DNA of 64,000 nt from Spirochaetales bacterium (lineage in GTDB: Bacteria > Spirochaetota > Spirochaetia > SZUA-6 > DRHE01): assembly GCA_030615505.1 (NCBI GenBank), contig JAUWZD010000005.1, forward strand, positions 28,222 through 92,221. The letters are read 5' to 3'. Positions 9,685 through 19,955 of the stretch are shown here, in pieces; the first letter of the stretch is position 1, and each line of letters opens with the position of its first letter. Position numbers and translations under genes: made by a program. Under the pieces are notes generated by a model. That model did not search any database. It saw only the letters and a list, made by a program, of their open reading frames with translations, and was not told the origin of the DNA.

Positions 9685-9955
9685 ATTTCTTCGGATAGAA
9701 CCAGGCATAGTAACCGGATCAATCTAAAAAAGATCATTTAAAACAGATAGTCCGCCTTGCTTCGTGCCCGCCGTCGTGGCGGGCTTGGCTTTCTTTTTTA
9801 AGGGGTTGGAAAAATAGCTTCCAAAAAAACACGGATGTTTTTTTGGAGCGTCGGGGAGCCGCAATATCAGGAAGCAAATAACATTTTCCCTAACGCCTCC
9901 CCCGCCATCTTGATAAAGACAGAAAGAAAATGGGTTGTTTTCCATTGCTCCGGCT
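9685..9955 (+). repeat. Dispersed structured repeat R1, copy 2
   Basis: Same order of two hairpins and core as R1 copy 1. Confidence 0.8.
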
Positions 9956-9997
9956 TCCTCGAAACTGATATTCTAAAGGCGGAATTAAAGATCCAAA

Positions 9998-11030
9998 ATG
10001 TTTGGATTAATCCTATGGCTCATAAAAATAATTTTGTTACCCCTCTCATCAACCAAAAAGGAGCTTATGGCAAGGGTACTGTTAGTGGAAAAAGAAAATA
10101 CCATTCTTAAACGTTCTTTAGAATTAAAACGGAAGAGGCTCAGATTCAATTTTGGGGATAGATTGTTTTATTCGGTCTTTAGCAGAATAGCATATAGAGC
10201 AAGATATCACTTCACTCTGGTAAAACCTGAAACAGTGCTGAAATGGATCAGGAGGTTTATCAAGGGGTACTGGAGTTTTGCCCAGAGGAACAATAGGAGA
10301 GGGAGGCCTGAGACGCCTTATGAAATAAAGCAGTTGGTATTGAAGATGAAGAATGAGAATATCTGTTGGGGGAATGGGAAGATACAGGGGGAGTTAGAGA
10401 AGTTAGGGATCAAGCTGGATAAAAGGACAATTGCTGGGATCATAGAAGATTTCAGGAGGAAAGGCAGAATTAGAAAGGGATTAACATGGTCGAAGTTTAT
10501 ACAGAGTCATTTATCAAGCCTTTATGGAATGGATTTTTTTACACTTGATACGATATTGGAAAACTCTTTTACATCTTCTTCATCATACACTTACAGACCC
10601 GCCAAATTGTCCGGTATGCTGTTACCACCAAACCGACAAGACAGTTTGTAAGGCAGCAATTAATAGAGTTTACATGGGATTTTAACGGCAAACGGATCTA
10701 TTTGGTGCATGACGGCTCCGGTGAGTTCCATTATCTCAATTATGATGATTTCGGTATAGAGGGGATCAAAATATCAGCGAATGCTCCCAACATGAATGCG
10801 TTCTTAAGCATGGTTTATCGGCTCTGCAAGAAGGGAAGCCTTTGACTGGTTTATTATCTTCAATGAAACTTAAGAATCAGGAGTATCCTGGCCGAATATA
10901 TCGGATACTATAATGAGAAACGTCCACATCAGGGAATTGCTCAAAAAGTACCAAAAGGATATACCCCGCAAAAACGAGGAAATATTATCACTTACCCAAT
11001 ACTGTCTGGGCTGCACCACCATTACTAAAG
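9998..11030 (+). pseudogene. Integrase-core (DDE) transposase, frameshifted remnant
   Basis: LVKPETVLKWIRRFIKGYW...RRGRPETPYEIKQLVLKMKNENICWGNGKIQGEL... then other frame RIYLVHDGSGEFHYL...ISANAPNMNAFL...YYNEKRPHQGIAQK; resembles the intact copy at 29430-30503. Confidence 0.75.
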
Positions 11031-11221
11031 ATTGTTTTCGCTTAAGCTCTCCATATTCGATCCTCCCCTATTTTTTCATTTCAATAGCCAAACCGAGCTA
11101 TAATCGCTCGGTTCAGTGATAGCTTAAGAATCCCTTTAGAAAATATGATGTGACCCCCGCACCTGCAAAATCGTGGATTAGCCTTACCCTTAAGGAAAGG
11201 CGTAGACACGCCACATACAAG

Positions 11222-12020
11222 AGTACAGTACGTTGGACTGGATGTCCACAAGAAATCGATCTAGGTATCGGTATTAAATGGTAAGAATGCTGCTCCTGAG
11301 ATAGAAAAAGCACTACCGAATCAGGAGACAAGGATCAAAGTTTTTTTGAAAAGCTAAAAATGCGAGGGTCAGTGATAGCCTGCTATGAAGCAGGGTGCAT
11401 TGGTTTCGAGTTGCAGAGGATACTCGAGAGCATAGAGGTTCCCTGTATAATAGCAGCACCTGGGTTATTACCCCGACGGCCGGGAGAGCGTGTAAAAACA
11501 GACAGGCGCGATGAGCGGAAGTTGGCTCGGAATCTTCGGAATGGCGAAGTTACGCCGATCCATATACCTACGAGGGAGGATGAGGCTGTCAGGGATTATT
11601 TGAGGATGCAAGGAGATTTCAAGGTGGAGAGAAAGAAGACCAAGCAAAGACTGCTGCATAATCTTATCTACGACAGCACTGTCGATGGTTGTAGAGGTCG
11701 GAGACTTCAGGCGGTTTACGAAGGCTGAGGAGTTTATGTCGTTTCTGGGGTTGGTACCTTCGGAGAATTCAAGTGGGGATAAACGAAGACAGAGAGGGAT
11801 AACAAAAGCAGGCAACTCCCACCTGCGCAGACTCCTTGTGGAGGCTGGCTGGCATTACCGATTCAACAGGGGAGTTGGCAAGCGCCTGATGGCGAGGAGA
11901 AAAGGACAGCTTGTTTGTGTTATGTCGTATGCGAACAAGGCAGGCAAACGGCTAAGCAAGAAGTTCAACAGGCTCACATATTCAGGAATAAGAAATCTCA
12001 GGTTGCTGTGACGGCTGTGG
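11222..12020 (+). pseudogene. IS110-family transposase, degenerate with internal deletion
   Basis: YVGLDVHKKSI* ... VIACYEAGCIGFELQRIL..KTDRRDERKLARNLR (DEDD domain) then in another frame VVEVGDFRRFTKAEEFMSFLGLVPSENSSGDKRRQRGITKAGNSHLRRLLVEAGWHYR (Transposase_20); middle missing. Confidence 0.8.
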
Positions 12021-12844
12021 CGAGAGAATTAGCAGGGTTTATCTGAGGCCTGATGGTTGGTCAAACAGCATAGGCGTTTGAGTTATGTTGGTTGAGCAAA
12101 TGGAAGAACTATTCAGGAATTAAGGAGAAAAAAAAAGTCCACTTCGAGTAGAGAGATGGGTAGAGAAATATCAGCGATACAGGAGAATCCTCGACTAAAT
12201 CTTAAGGCAGCTATGTGGCGACTTGCTGACTGGCTGATCCTTGCTATCCAGACAGAGGCAGCTCCGACGATCCAATTGGCCTGCAGGGCTTCCCTTACCA
12301 AAAGGGAAGTAATCCGCGAATATCAGACTGGTCTATCGCCGTGAATGGGTTTCTCTATCCTTCCCTCTCTTCCCGAGGTTTCAAGGAGGAAAGATTTTAA
12401 ATATCTATTTTTACAGTTGACAAAGGTAACATCATATCAGATTTATGACAATTCCATTATCGGATGTAATTTTTCACCCACACGGGGTAAAATTGGCAAA
12501 TTCGATGTATTGGGGCTGAAAACCGGCCTCAGGGGATCATTTTTGTGTGTACTTTATCAATGTACTGATACAAGGAAATGATTACAAAATTGGTGTATTC
12601 CTTTTAGATGGAATCGGTCTTCGACCCCTTAAGTAACCTTTTTCCTGTTAAAGAATTAGCTAATACATAGCCCAACATGCACCTCAATCGTTGTTGGGAA
12701 ATGACACTTCTATGTGGCACAAGTTGGCCTTGAAATCGGCCTGGAAATGTCTGTCAATACTTTGCTTTTCGCCATAAGATTCGATTTCTAAGGAGAATCA
12801 GGTCGGATTTACCAGATTCCCTCTGTTTTCCTTGATTTTTTGTC

Positions 12845-13120
12845 TATCTTGAATTATAACTTTTCCTACCATTTGTTGGAAAATTGCTCGGATTTTCGTC
12901 ACTTCCCGAACGCTCCGGTTAAAGCTCTCGACGGGGTTCGTCGTATAGATCAGCTTTCTGATCTCAGGCGAATACTTGAAGAACGTCGAGAGCTCAGCCC
13001 AATTCGATTTTCAGAATTTTGAAATGTGCGGATACTTCTCGTCCCAAGTCTTCGAAAACCGTTTCAGTCGACGTTTTTTGAGCGGCGTTTTCCGGCAAAA
13101 AAGCTTCATATTGATCCTTG
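12845..13120 (-). pseudogene. IS256/Mutator-family transposase remnant
   Basis: Minus strand: WDEKYPHISKFWKSNWAELSTFFKYSPEIRKLIYTTNPVESFNRSVREVTKIRAIFQ. Confidence 0.75.
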
Positions 13121-13266
13121 AAATCACTCAATAGAAAAGCGTAAATGCCCATGATTGCTGGGCCTGCACCGCAACACTATAATATGCCACGAGTATCAAT
13201 TGCACCCGTCTGATCGATAGTTAGACTTCGGTGGATCCATGATGTTTGCTACCATCCTACCATTTG

Positions 13267-13818
13267 TTACTTTTCTTCGGGTTCGGGATAAGGCGGCTCG
13301 AACACCAGGCGCGCGAGCACATCGTACCACGTATAGTGTACTGAATAGACATCTCTCGAATCTACCAGTTTGACATAACGGGCCTGACCGGCCGGGGTAG
13401 GGTCACCGACTTCGATGCTGATGGTGTGCTCGTTTTCCAGGGTCAGGTTTATCTTCATTTGAGGATCTTTAAGGCCGTACATCTCAAGCTGCTCATCGGT
13501 TGCGTTCTCGGCAATGAGCCTTTCCGCTCCCGGGCCGCTCAGCAGAAGCGGTATGCCGCCTCCCCAGCGCTGCATGTCGACCTTCGGTCCGTCTGGCTTG
13601 TCGAAGTACCAATATTTGTCTTCGTGTTTAACCCAGGCCTCGCTTTTTCCTTCAGAGGGTAGGTTTATGGCTATAGTCTTGAGCTCCGTCATCTCGACCG
13701 ACCATACGAACGGCCGGGGTTCCGGCCGTGGCTCGGGCTCGGGTCGGCTGGAGATAAAAAAATACACCCCGAGAGCAACCAGAATTCCCGCCATGACGAG
13801 GATGGTGCGGACTCTCAT
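13267..13818 (-). CDS. DUF4340-type protein of gliding-like ABC cluster
   Basis: 183-aa ORF, N-terminal TM, ETLKTIAINLPSEGKSEAWVKHEDKYWYF..; abuts GldG-like gene. Confidence 0.7.
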   Translation of the reverse strand: MRVRTILVMAGILVALGVYFFISSRPEPEPRPEPRPFVWSVEMTELKTIAINLPSEGKSEAWVKHEDKYWYFDKPDGPKVDMQRWGGGIPLLLSGPGAERLIAENATDEQLEMYGLKDPQMKINLTLENEHTISIEVGDPTPAGQARYVKLVDSRDVYSVHYTWYDVLARLVFEPPYPEPEEK

Positions 13819-13819
13819 G

Positions 13820-15343
13820 CTATTTTCTGCGCCACCAGACGTAGCCTCCTGCCGCCAACAGGAGCAGCGGAAGCAGCCCCATGCTCGATATGTGGAGGAA
13901 TTTCACTTCCTCCGGGTTTAGCAAAAGCCTGCGGGTTGCGAGCACCTTGCGATCGACGGAGATTATCTCCTCGCCCGCTGTGAGCCAGCTCACGGCGGAG
14001 AGAAAGAGGTCGCCGTTGTTGCCGTTATGAAAATTCCGGTTCGATGCAAAGTCGGAATCGCCGATTACTATCAGGCGAGTGCCTTTAGAGGCCTCGGCTT
14101 GATCGGTGGGAGCGGTAGAGACGAGAGCACCGATGGCTAAAGGGCCTTGCCTGTCCACCTGCTCGTCTTGTTCAGGCTCTTCACCGATAGCAAAATCCTG
14201 CTCGAGCCAGGCTTCCCGGCTCGTCCAGACCAGCGCATCCAGTTTGACGTTGCCCGGTACCTCCTCCCGGGGAATCACGGCCGTAGCACCAGGGAAATAG
14301 GTCTCTGCCAGACCAAAGCTGTTTCTGGTCCTGGGGACCAAGGGACTGTCTCTGTTGGGGGCCACGTAGGATGTGGGGTCGATGAGGATTCCGTCCTGGA
14401 TATCCAGCCCCCACTCAGAGATAAGCTGCCTCAGCCCCTGGTAAGGATTCGGATTCAGGAGAATGAACACTCGCCCGTCGTTCTCCAGATAGGCCTTGAT
14501 AATCTCGAGCTCACCGCTCACCAGCGGCTGCTGCGGCCCTGCTATGACAAGAACAGCGGCGTCCGCGGGCACAGCGGGGGTGGCAACAAGGTCGAGCTCG
14601 CCTACCTGGAAGAGGTTGTCCCGAAGACCGCTCCTGGCGCTGTTATAGTCCTGATGAATGCTGCTTTCCCCGTGTCCCGTGAGGAAGTACACCTTTTTTT
14701 GCCGGGTTCCGGTGACTTCGAGGATGGCGCTGGTAAAGGCATGCTCCGCTTCGCCGGCTATCTGGGGCCCGAATACCTGCCGTTGCCCTTCCGTGCTCCT
14801 AAAGACTACCGCTCCGTACGTAGAGCCGAATCGATCTATGCCATACTGTCTGGCCTCGTCAGGGCGCAGTTCGGGATCTATCTCTCTCACTGTCAGTTGG
14901 TCGGTATAGTTCTGGTATTCCGCCAACAGGTTTTCGGCATAGCTTCTGACCGTTAATGGAATAGCGGGAGTGAAAAAGCGCACTATTTCCACTGGCTTAT
15001 GCAGCCTGGCCAGAACACCCTTTGTCTGGGAGGTAAGGGTGAACTGTGCAAGGCCGGTGAAGTCGAAGCGGTGATAATTGCCGACGCTGATAGCGTTGGC
15101 GAGCAGAATGATACCGATAAAGAGTGAAACCATCACGGTTGTGCTGAGGCCGAGCTTCCCCCGCCGGCTGACGAGGGCGCCTCTGACTCGCTTGAAATCG
15201 ATAATAATGGCAACGGCTATCAGTGCTGCCCCCAGGGCCAGAATACCCCAGGCAAAGTAGCGGATGCCGGGCAGGATGAACATGAGCAGCAATGCTGTGA
15301 ATAGGGATGCCAGCCCGAGTAGAGCTATGATCGCCGTCTGCAT
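13820..15343 (-). CDS. GldG-like ABC-type auxiliary protein
   Basis: 507-aa ORF; N-terminal TMs, ..VEIVRFFTPAIP..AENLLAEYQNYTDQLTVREIDPELRPDEARQYGI.., VYFLTGHGE, VLVIAGPQQPL, C-terminal TM. Confidence 0.85.
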   Translation of the reverse strand: MQTAIIALLGLASLFTALLLMFILPGIRYFAWGILALGAALIAVAIIIDFKRVRGALVSRRGKLGLSTTVMVSLFIGIILLANAISVGNYHRFDFTGLAQFTLTSQTKGVLARLHKPVEIVRFFTPAIPLTVRSYAENLLAEYQNYTDQLTVREIDPELRPDEARQYGIDRFGSTYGAVVFRSTEGQRQVFGPQIAGEAEHAFTSAILEVTGTRQKKVYFLTGHGESSIHQDYNSARSGLRDNLFQVGELDLVATPAVPADAAVLVIAGPQQPLVSGELEIIKAYLENDGRVFILLNPNPYQGLRQLISEWGLDIQDGILIDPTSYVAPNRDSPLVPRTRNSFGLAETYFPGATAVIPREEVPGNVKLDALVWTSREAWLEQDFAIGEEPEQDEQVDRQGPLAIGALVSTAPTDQAEASKGTRLIVIGDSDFASNRNFHNGNNGDLFLSAVSWLTAGEEIISVDRKVLATRRLLLNPEEVKFLHISSMGLLPLLLLAAGGYVWWRRK

Positions 15344-16060
15344 TCAACGCCACCTGTCTGTCTCAGTCGATCTTATTGCCAAATAGAGGAATATGGCAGT
15401 AACGCTGAGGTAATAGACTACCGCTTTGGTGTCGACTACTCCCCTTACAAAATCAGGAAAATGCCGGGAGAGCGATAGATAGGACAGCAACTCACCCAGG
15501 GCCCCGGGAGCGAAGTTGCCTGCTATGCCCAGGAACCACAGGGTGAAGAGGATCCCCCCGGCGACGACCGCCGACACGATCTGATTCGAGGTCAGGGATG
15601 AAGCGAATATCCCTATCGCCAGGGCAGCGCTACCTAAAAGGAAGAGCCCGAGGTAGCTTGTGATAATGGGGCCCAGGTCAGGGTCGCCGAACACCATCAG
15701 GAGAATTGGATAGTAAAAGGTAAGCAGCAGCATCCCTGTCAGCATAGCCAGGCTGCCGATGAATTTCCCCAGTATGATCTCGGTGTCTCTCACCGGGACG
15801 GTGAGCAACAACTCCCATGTACCCAGCTTTTTCTCTTCAGCGATCAACCGCATTGTGAGCACTGCCGCAAACAGCAGTATCAGGATCTGGCCGGCTTCCA
15901 GGAACCCCCTGATGCTCGTGTCCGCGTAGTTTGTACCGGCAAGATACGTGGCAAAAAAGGTACCGCTCAGCGCCAGAAAAATAGCGGTAACGATGTAAGC
16001 CATGGGCGAGGTCAGGTACGACTTGAGCTCCTTGCGGGAGATGATGCATATGTTCTTCAA
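15344..16060 (-). CDS. ABC-2 type permease
   Basis: 238-aa, six hydrophobic segments; RKELKSYLTSPMAYIV.. GldF-like; overlaps the ATPase gene by 4 nt. Confidence 0.85.
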   Translation of the reverse strand: MKNICIISRKELKSYLTSPMAYIVTAIFLALSGTFFATYLAGTNYADTSIRGFLEAGQILILLFAAVLTMRLIAEEKKLGTWELLLTVPVRDTEIILGKFIGSLAMLTGMLLLTFYYPILLMVFGDPDLGPIITSYLGLFLLGSAALAIGIFASSLTSNQIVSAVVAGGILFTLWFLGIAGNFAPGALGELLSYLSLSRHFPDFVRGVVDTKAVVYYLSVTAIFLYLAIRSTETDRWR

Positions 16061-16983
16061 CCTTTCACCTCCGCGGTGGTGAGACTGAGGAAGATGTCCT
16101 CGAGGCTCATCTCGACGGACTCCATGGCCAGAAGCGTCCAGCCGTTCCGGACCAGGTCTTCCGTTATCTCCCCGCGTGGCTCCTGGTCAGAAGGATACTC
16201 CACGATATGGTAGGGCTTCTCGTAGCTTACCGCGCGAATGCCGTGCAGCTGCCTGAGCCGGTCAGTCACCTTTTCAACAGGGCCCTGCACTTTCAGGCGG
16301 ATGCGATTACCACCCTTCAGGAGGGTGGAGAGGTTCTCGATACGATCCTGCGCCGCTATCCTGCCCTCATGGATAATGATTACCCGATCGCAGATCATGC
16401 TTACCTCGGACAAGATGTGGGTGGAGAGTAGAATGGTGCGCCGCTTGCCCATTTCCTTTATGAGGCCTCTCGTCTGGGCTACCTGGATGGGGTCGATGCC
16501 GATTGTCGGCTCATCCAGAATCAATACCTCGGGGTCATGAATGATCGCCTGTGCCAGTCCGACCCGCTGCCTGAAACCCTTTGACAGCTTGCCGATGATC
16601 ACATCGATGTAGTCCTCGAGGTGGCATGTCTCGACCACCTCATCGATCCGGATTTTCGTTCTCTTCTTGTGCAATCCCCTGAGCCTGGCCACGAAATAAA
16701 GATACGCACGAGTGGTCATATCGGTGTATAGAGGTACTATCTCCGGCATGTAGCCGATGAGCCGGCGCCCGTCCAGGGAATTGTTCATCATATTGTAGTC
16801 GCCCACCCATACATCGCCGCGGGTAGGCATGAGATAACCTGTGATGATACGCATGGTGGTCGTTTTCCCGGCGGCGTTGGGGCCCAGGAACCCTACGATT
16901 TCGCCTTTCTCTACATTGAAGCTGATGTCATCGACCGCCAGGTGCTTGCCGTAGTATTTGGTCAGATTCTGAATCCGTATCAC
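16057..16983 (-). CDS. ABC transporter ATP-binding protein (GldA-like)
   Basis: GPNAAGKTTTMRI Walker A, LSKGFRQRVGLAQAI signature, LILDEP Walker B. Confidence 0.92.
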   Translation of the reverse strand: MIRIQNLTKYYGKHLAVDDISFNVEKGEIVGFLGPNAAGKTTTMRIITGYLMPTRGDVWVGDYNMMNNSLDGRRLIGYMPEIVPLYTDMTTRAYLYFVARLRGLHKKRTKIRIDEVVETCHLEDYIDVIIGKLSKGFRQRVGLAQAIIHDPEVLILDEPTIGIDPIQVAQTRGLIKEMGKRRTILLSTHILSEVSMICDRVIIIHEGRIAAQDRIENLSTLLKGGNRIRLKVQGPVEKVTDRLRQLHGIRAVSYEKPYHIVEYPSDQEPRGEITEDLVRNGWTLLAMESVEMSLEDIFLSLTTAEVKG

Positions 16984-16999
16984 TTTTCCCTACCCGGTC

Positions 17000-17953
17000 T
17001 CACCTTTTCATTCTTTGAAGCTGCCACTTTGCCCAGGCATCGGTTTCGGTATCATAGCCGTTGTTGAAGCCGTGAAACTCCACTTTGTGATACTGCTGTT
17101 CCTTCTTCAGCCATTCATCCAGGGCTCTGGCCTTGACCCTCTGCAGAGAAGCTTCATCTATCTCCCGGGCAGCGACCCTTTCAGATACCATGACGATGGC
17201 AAAAGTCTGTTCGTTGAGATAGAGGGGCTCGCTGACCTCACCAACACCGAGCTCATCAAAGGCAGCTCGGGTAAGGCTAGGGTTGAGAGCGCCGCGAGGG
17301 AACCACCCCATGTCGCCACCGTTCTGCTTTAACTCCTCCTCCGAGGACACTTCCCGAGCCAGCGACCCGAAATCCTCTCCAGCGGCCAGTCTCTCTTTCA
17401 CCTTTTTAGCATCATCGAGTCGCTTCACCGGAATCATATGAAGGTGGACCTGTTCGGCTACGGTAGGGACCCTTTCTGCAAGATACTCTCTCAGCCGCAG
17501 GGTCAACAGGTTTGTACTCGCCAGGTCTCTGAATTCGGGACCCGAGAGTCGGCTTTCGTTTAGCTGTTGACGATACCACTCTTTGAAATCACTCTCTGTT
17601 ATAGTATCGCTTTTACCTCGGGCTAAACCCTTGAGAAACTGGTCGATATCCTGCTCGTGAATAGCGATGTTGTATGGAGGTTTGGGGGCTGCCTGCTTGA
17701 TTATAGCTTCACTCGTGAGTGTCTGCAGCATAGCAAGAGGCTCTCTACCGGATAAATAGACCCTCTTGAGGAAGTAATGCATTGTGATCGATGTGTCACC
17801 CACTACCAGCACGGTTGTTCGAAAAGGCGCCGTCCGGTCCTGGTAAATGGCAACGCCGATTATAGCTCCGATGACAGCGACAACCGCGGCGGCGAGGATT
17901 ACGGTCCGAATTCTCGCCTTCGACTCGGCATTTTGACGTTTTTTTGGCTTCAC
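17000..17953 (-). CDS. Membrane-anchored parvulin-type peptidylprolyl isomerase (PpiC/SurA-like)
   Basis: N-terminal TM; VHLHMIPVKRLDDAKKVKERLAAGEDFGSLAREVS..NGGDMGWFPRGAL. Confidence 0.85.
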   Translation of the reverse strand: MKPKKRQNAESKARIRTVILAAAVVAVIGAIIGVAIYQDRTAPFRTTVLVVGDTSITMHYFLKRVYLSGREPLAMLQTLTSEAIIKQAAPKPPYNIAIHEQDIDQFLKGLARGKSDTITESDFKEWYRQQLNESRLSGPEFRDLASTNLLTLRLREYLAERVPTVAEQVHLHMIPVKRLDDAKKVKERLAAGEDFGSLAREVSSEEELKQNGGDMGWFPRGALNPSLTRAAFDELGVGEVSEPLYLNEQTFAIVMVSERVAAREIDEASLQRVKARALDEWLKKEQQYHKVEFHGFNNGYDTETDAWAKWQLQRMKR

Positions 17954-17956
17954 TTA

Positions 17957-18946
17957 CTAAACTCGATGACAGGCTGCCCAGTGCTCCCCCCCGAGGTTTC
18001 TCAGCTCCGGTATCTGCTCCTTGCAAATATCGATTGCCTGATAACATCTGGGGTGGAAGTGACAGCCACTGGGAGGGTTGATCGGGCTGGGCACATCGCC
18101 GACCAGTATAATCCGCTTCCGGGTGCGATCGACGACCGGGTCAGGTATCGGCACCGCCGAAAGCAGCGATATAGTGTAGGGGTGCAGCGGATTGGAGTAG
18201 AGCGCATCACTTGTCGTAATCTCCACAATCTTTCCCAGGTACATCACTGCCACACGGTCACTGATATTGCGGACTACAGACAGGTCATGGGCGATGAACA
18301 GATAGGTCAGGTGTAGCTCTTCCCTCAGTTTCATCAGAAGGGTGATTATCTGGGCCTGTATGGAAACATCCAGTGCGGAAACCGCCTCATCACAGACGAT
18401 GAAGGCCGGCCTCACCGCCAGAGCCCGGGCTATCCCTATACGCTGTCTTTGGCCGCCGCTGAACTCATGCGGATAGCGCTCTGCCATATAGGGCTCCAGC
18501 TCCACCATCCTCATCACCTCGTATACCTGCTCCCTGTACTTTTTGCCCTTGTCGAGGTGTTGAACAAGCAACGGTTCACCTATGATATCCTCTGCGGTCA
18601 TGCGTGGGTCGAGCGAGGCAAAGGGGTCCTGGAATATCAGCTGCATGTGGCGCCGCATTTTCCTCAAGCTTTTGCCCTTTATCTGAACCAGGTCCGTGCC
18701 TTCGAAAAAAACTTTGCCCGAGGTAACCTCGTGCAGTTGGAGAATACAGTGTCCGGTAGTGGTCTTGCCGCAGCCGCTCTCGCCCACCAACCCCAGGGTC
18801 TCGCCTTTTTTGATGTGAAAACTGATATCATCTACCGCTTTGACGTCGGCGACTTTTTTGCGGAAAACACCAGCGGTAACCGGAAAATACATAACCAGTT
18901 TTTCGACGTCGATCAGATGATTATTCTGCATCGCTTCCAATCCCAA
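17957..18946 (-). CDS. Oligopeptide/dipeptide ABC transporter ATPase (OppF/DppF-like)
   Basis: Walker A GESGCGKTT, FSGGQRQRIGIARAL, C-terminal GCHFHPRC Opp/Dpp motif. Confidence 0.9.
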   Translation of the reverse strand: MGLEAMQNNHLIDVEKLVMYFPVTAGVFRKKVADVKAVDDISFHIKKGETLGLVGESGCGKTTTGHCILQLHEVTSGKVFFEGTDLVQIKGKSLRKMRRHMQLIFQDPFASLDPRMTAEDIIGEPLLVQHLDKGKKYREQVYEVMRMVELEPYMAERYPHEFSGGQRQRIGIARALAVRPAFIVCDEAVSALDVSIQAQIITLLMKLREELHLTYLFIAHDLSVVRNISDRVAVMYLGKIVEITTSDALYSNPLHPYTISLLSAVPIPDPVVDRTRKRIILVGDVPSPINPPSGCHFHPRCYQAIDICKEQIPELRNLGGEHWAACHRV

Positions 18947-18956
18947 CCTTGATTTG

Positions 18957-19955
18957 CTATCTCCTCAGTTTGCCGGCCTCATAGAAGCAGGCGCGGTAAT
19001 GGTCCTGGCCTACTTTCTCCAGCACCGGTCTTTCTTCCTTGCACTCAGGCATCGCATAGTCGCAGCGAGGTGAAAAGCAACAGCCTGTGGGTAGATGAGC
19101 CATATTGGGCGGTAATCCCTGAATGACTCGGGGAGCTACTTTTCTGGGACTATCTAACCGCGGCACCGATGCCAGAAGACCCAGGGTATAGGGATGTTTT
19201 GACTCGGCATATATGATTTCTGTTGGTCCCGTTTCGACCAGATTCCCTGCGTACATCACATTCACCCGATCGACATAGCGCGCGACCACTCCCAGGTTGT
19301 GGGTTATGATAATCACCGCAGTGCCGCGCTCTGCCCTCAAATTGGCGATAATCTCCAGCAGTTGGGCCTGTACCGTGACATCCAACGATGTCGTGGGCTC
19401 GTCTGCTATCAGCAACTCGGGATCGCAGCTCAGCGCCATGGCAATCATGATACGCTGCTGCATCCCCCCGCTGAACTGGTGGGGGTGGTCTTTGATCCTC
19501 CGTTCGGGGTCCGGTATGCCTACCAACTGCAGCAGTTTGATGCTTTCCGATCGTGCCGACTCTTTGTCCATCCCCCGGTGAAGCTCTAACGACTCAGATA
19601 TCTGGCGACCGACTGTAAGCACCGGATTCAGGGAGGTCGTCGGCTCCTGAAAGACCATGGCTATCCGATTGCCCCTGATCTCACGCATCCGCTCCTCACT
19701 GACCTGCAGGAGATCCTCTCCCTTGAACACGATCTCTCCGCCCTCGATAACGCCAGGGGGATAGGGTATAAGACGCAGCACAGACATGGCGCTCACGCTT
19801 TTGCCGCAGGCACTTTCGCCCACAAGACCTACACACTCGCCTTTCTTGACATGATAGGACAGCCCGTCAACCGCCTTGACCACTCCCTCATCGGTATAGT
19901 AGTAGGTTCTGAGCTCTTTGACTTCGAGTACTCGCTCTTCTTTAATTGTAAGCAT
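18957..19955 (-). CDS. Oligopeptide/dipeptide ABC transporter ATPase (OppD/DppD-like)
   Basis: GESACGKSVSAMSVLRL, FSGGMQQRIMIAMAL, GCCFSPRC. Confidence 0.9.
   Translation of the reverse strand: MLTIKEERVLEVKELRTYYYTDEGVVKAVDGLSYHVKKGECVGLVGESACGKSVSAMSVLRLIPYPPGVIEGGEIVFKGEDLLQVSEERMREIRGNRIAMVFQEPTTSLNPVLTVGRQISESLELHRGMDKESARSESIKLLQLVGIPDPERRIKDHPHQFSGGMQQRIMIAMALSCDPELLIADEPTTSLDVTVQAQLLEIIANLRAERGTAVIIITHNLGVVARYVDRVNVMYAGNLVETGPTEIIYAESKHPYTLGLLASVPRLDSPRKVAPRVIQGLPPNMAHLPTGCCFSPRCDYAMPECKEERPVLEKVGQDHYRACFYEAGKLRR

Noticed and set aside
11100-12150. IS110 bridge RNA
   Set aside because: The element is decayed and ends are undefined; no structure could be supported by eye.
14147-14956. 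269-aa plus ORF opposite GldG-like gene
   Set aside because: Antisense of a well-supported coding region.
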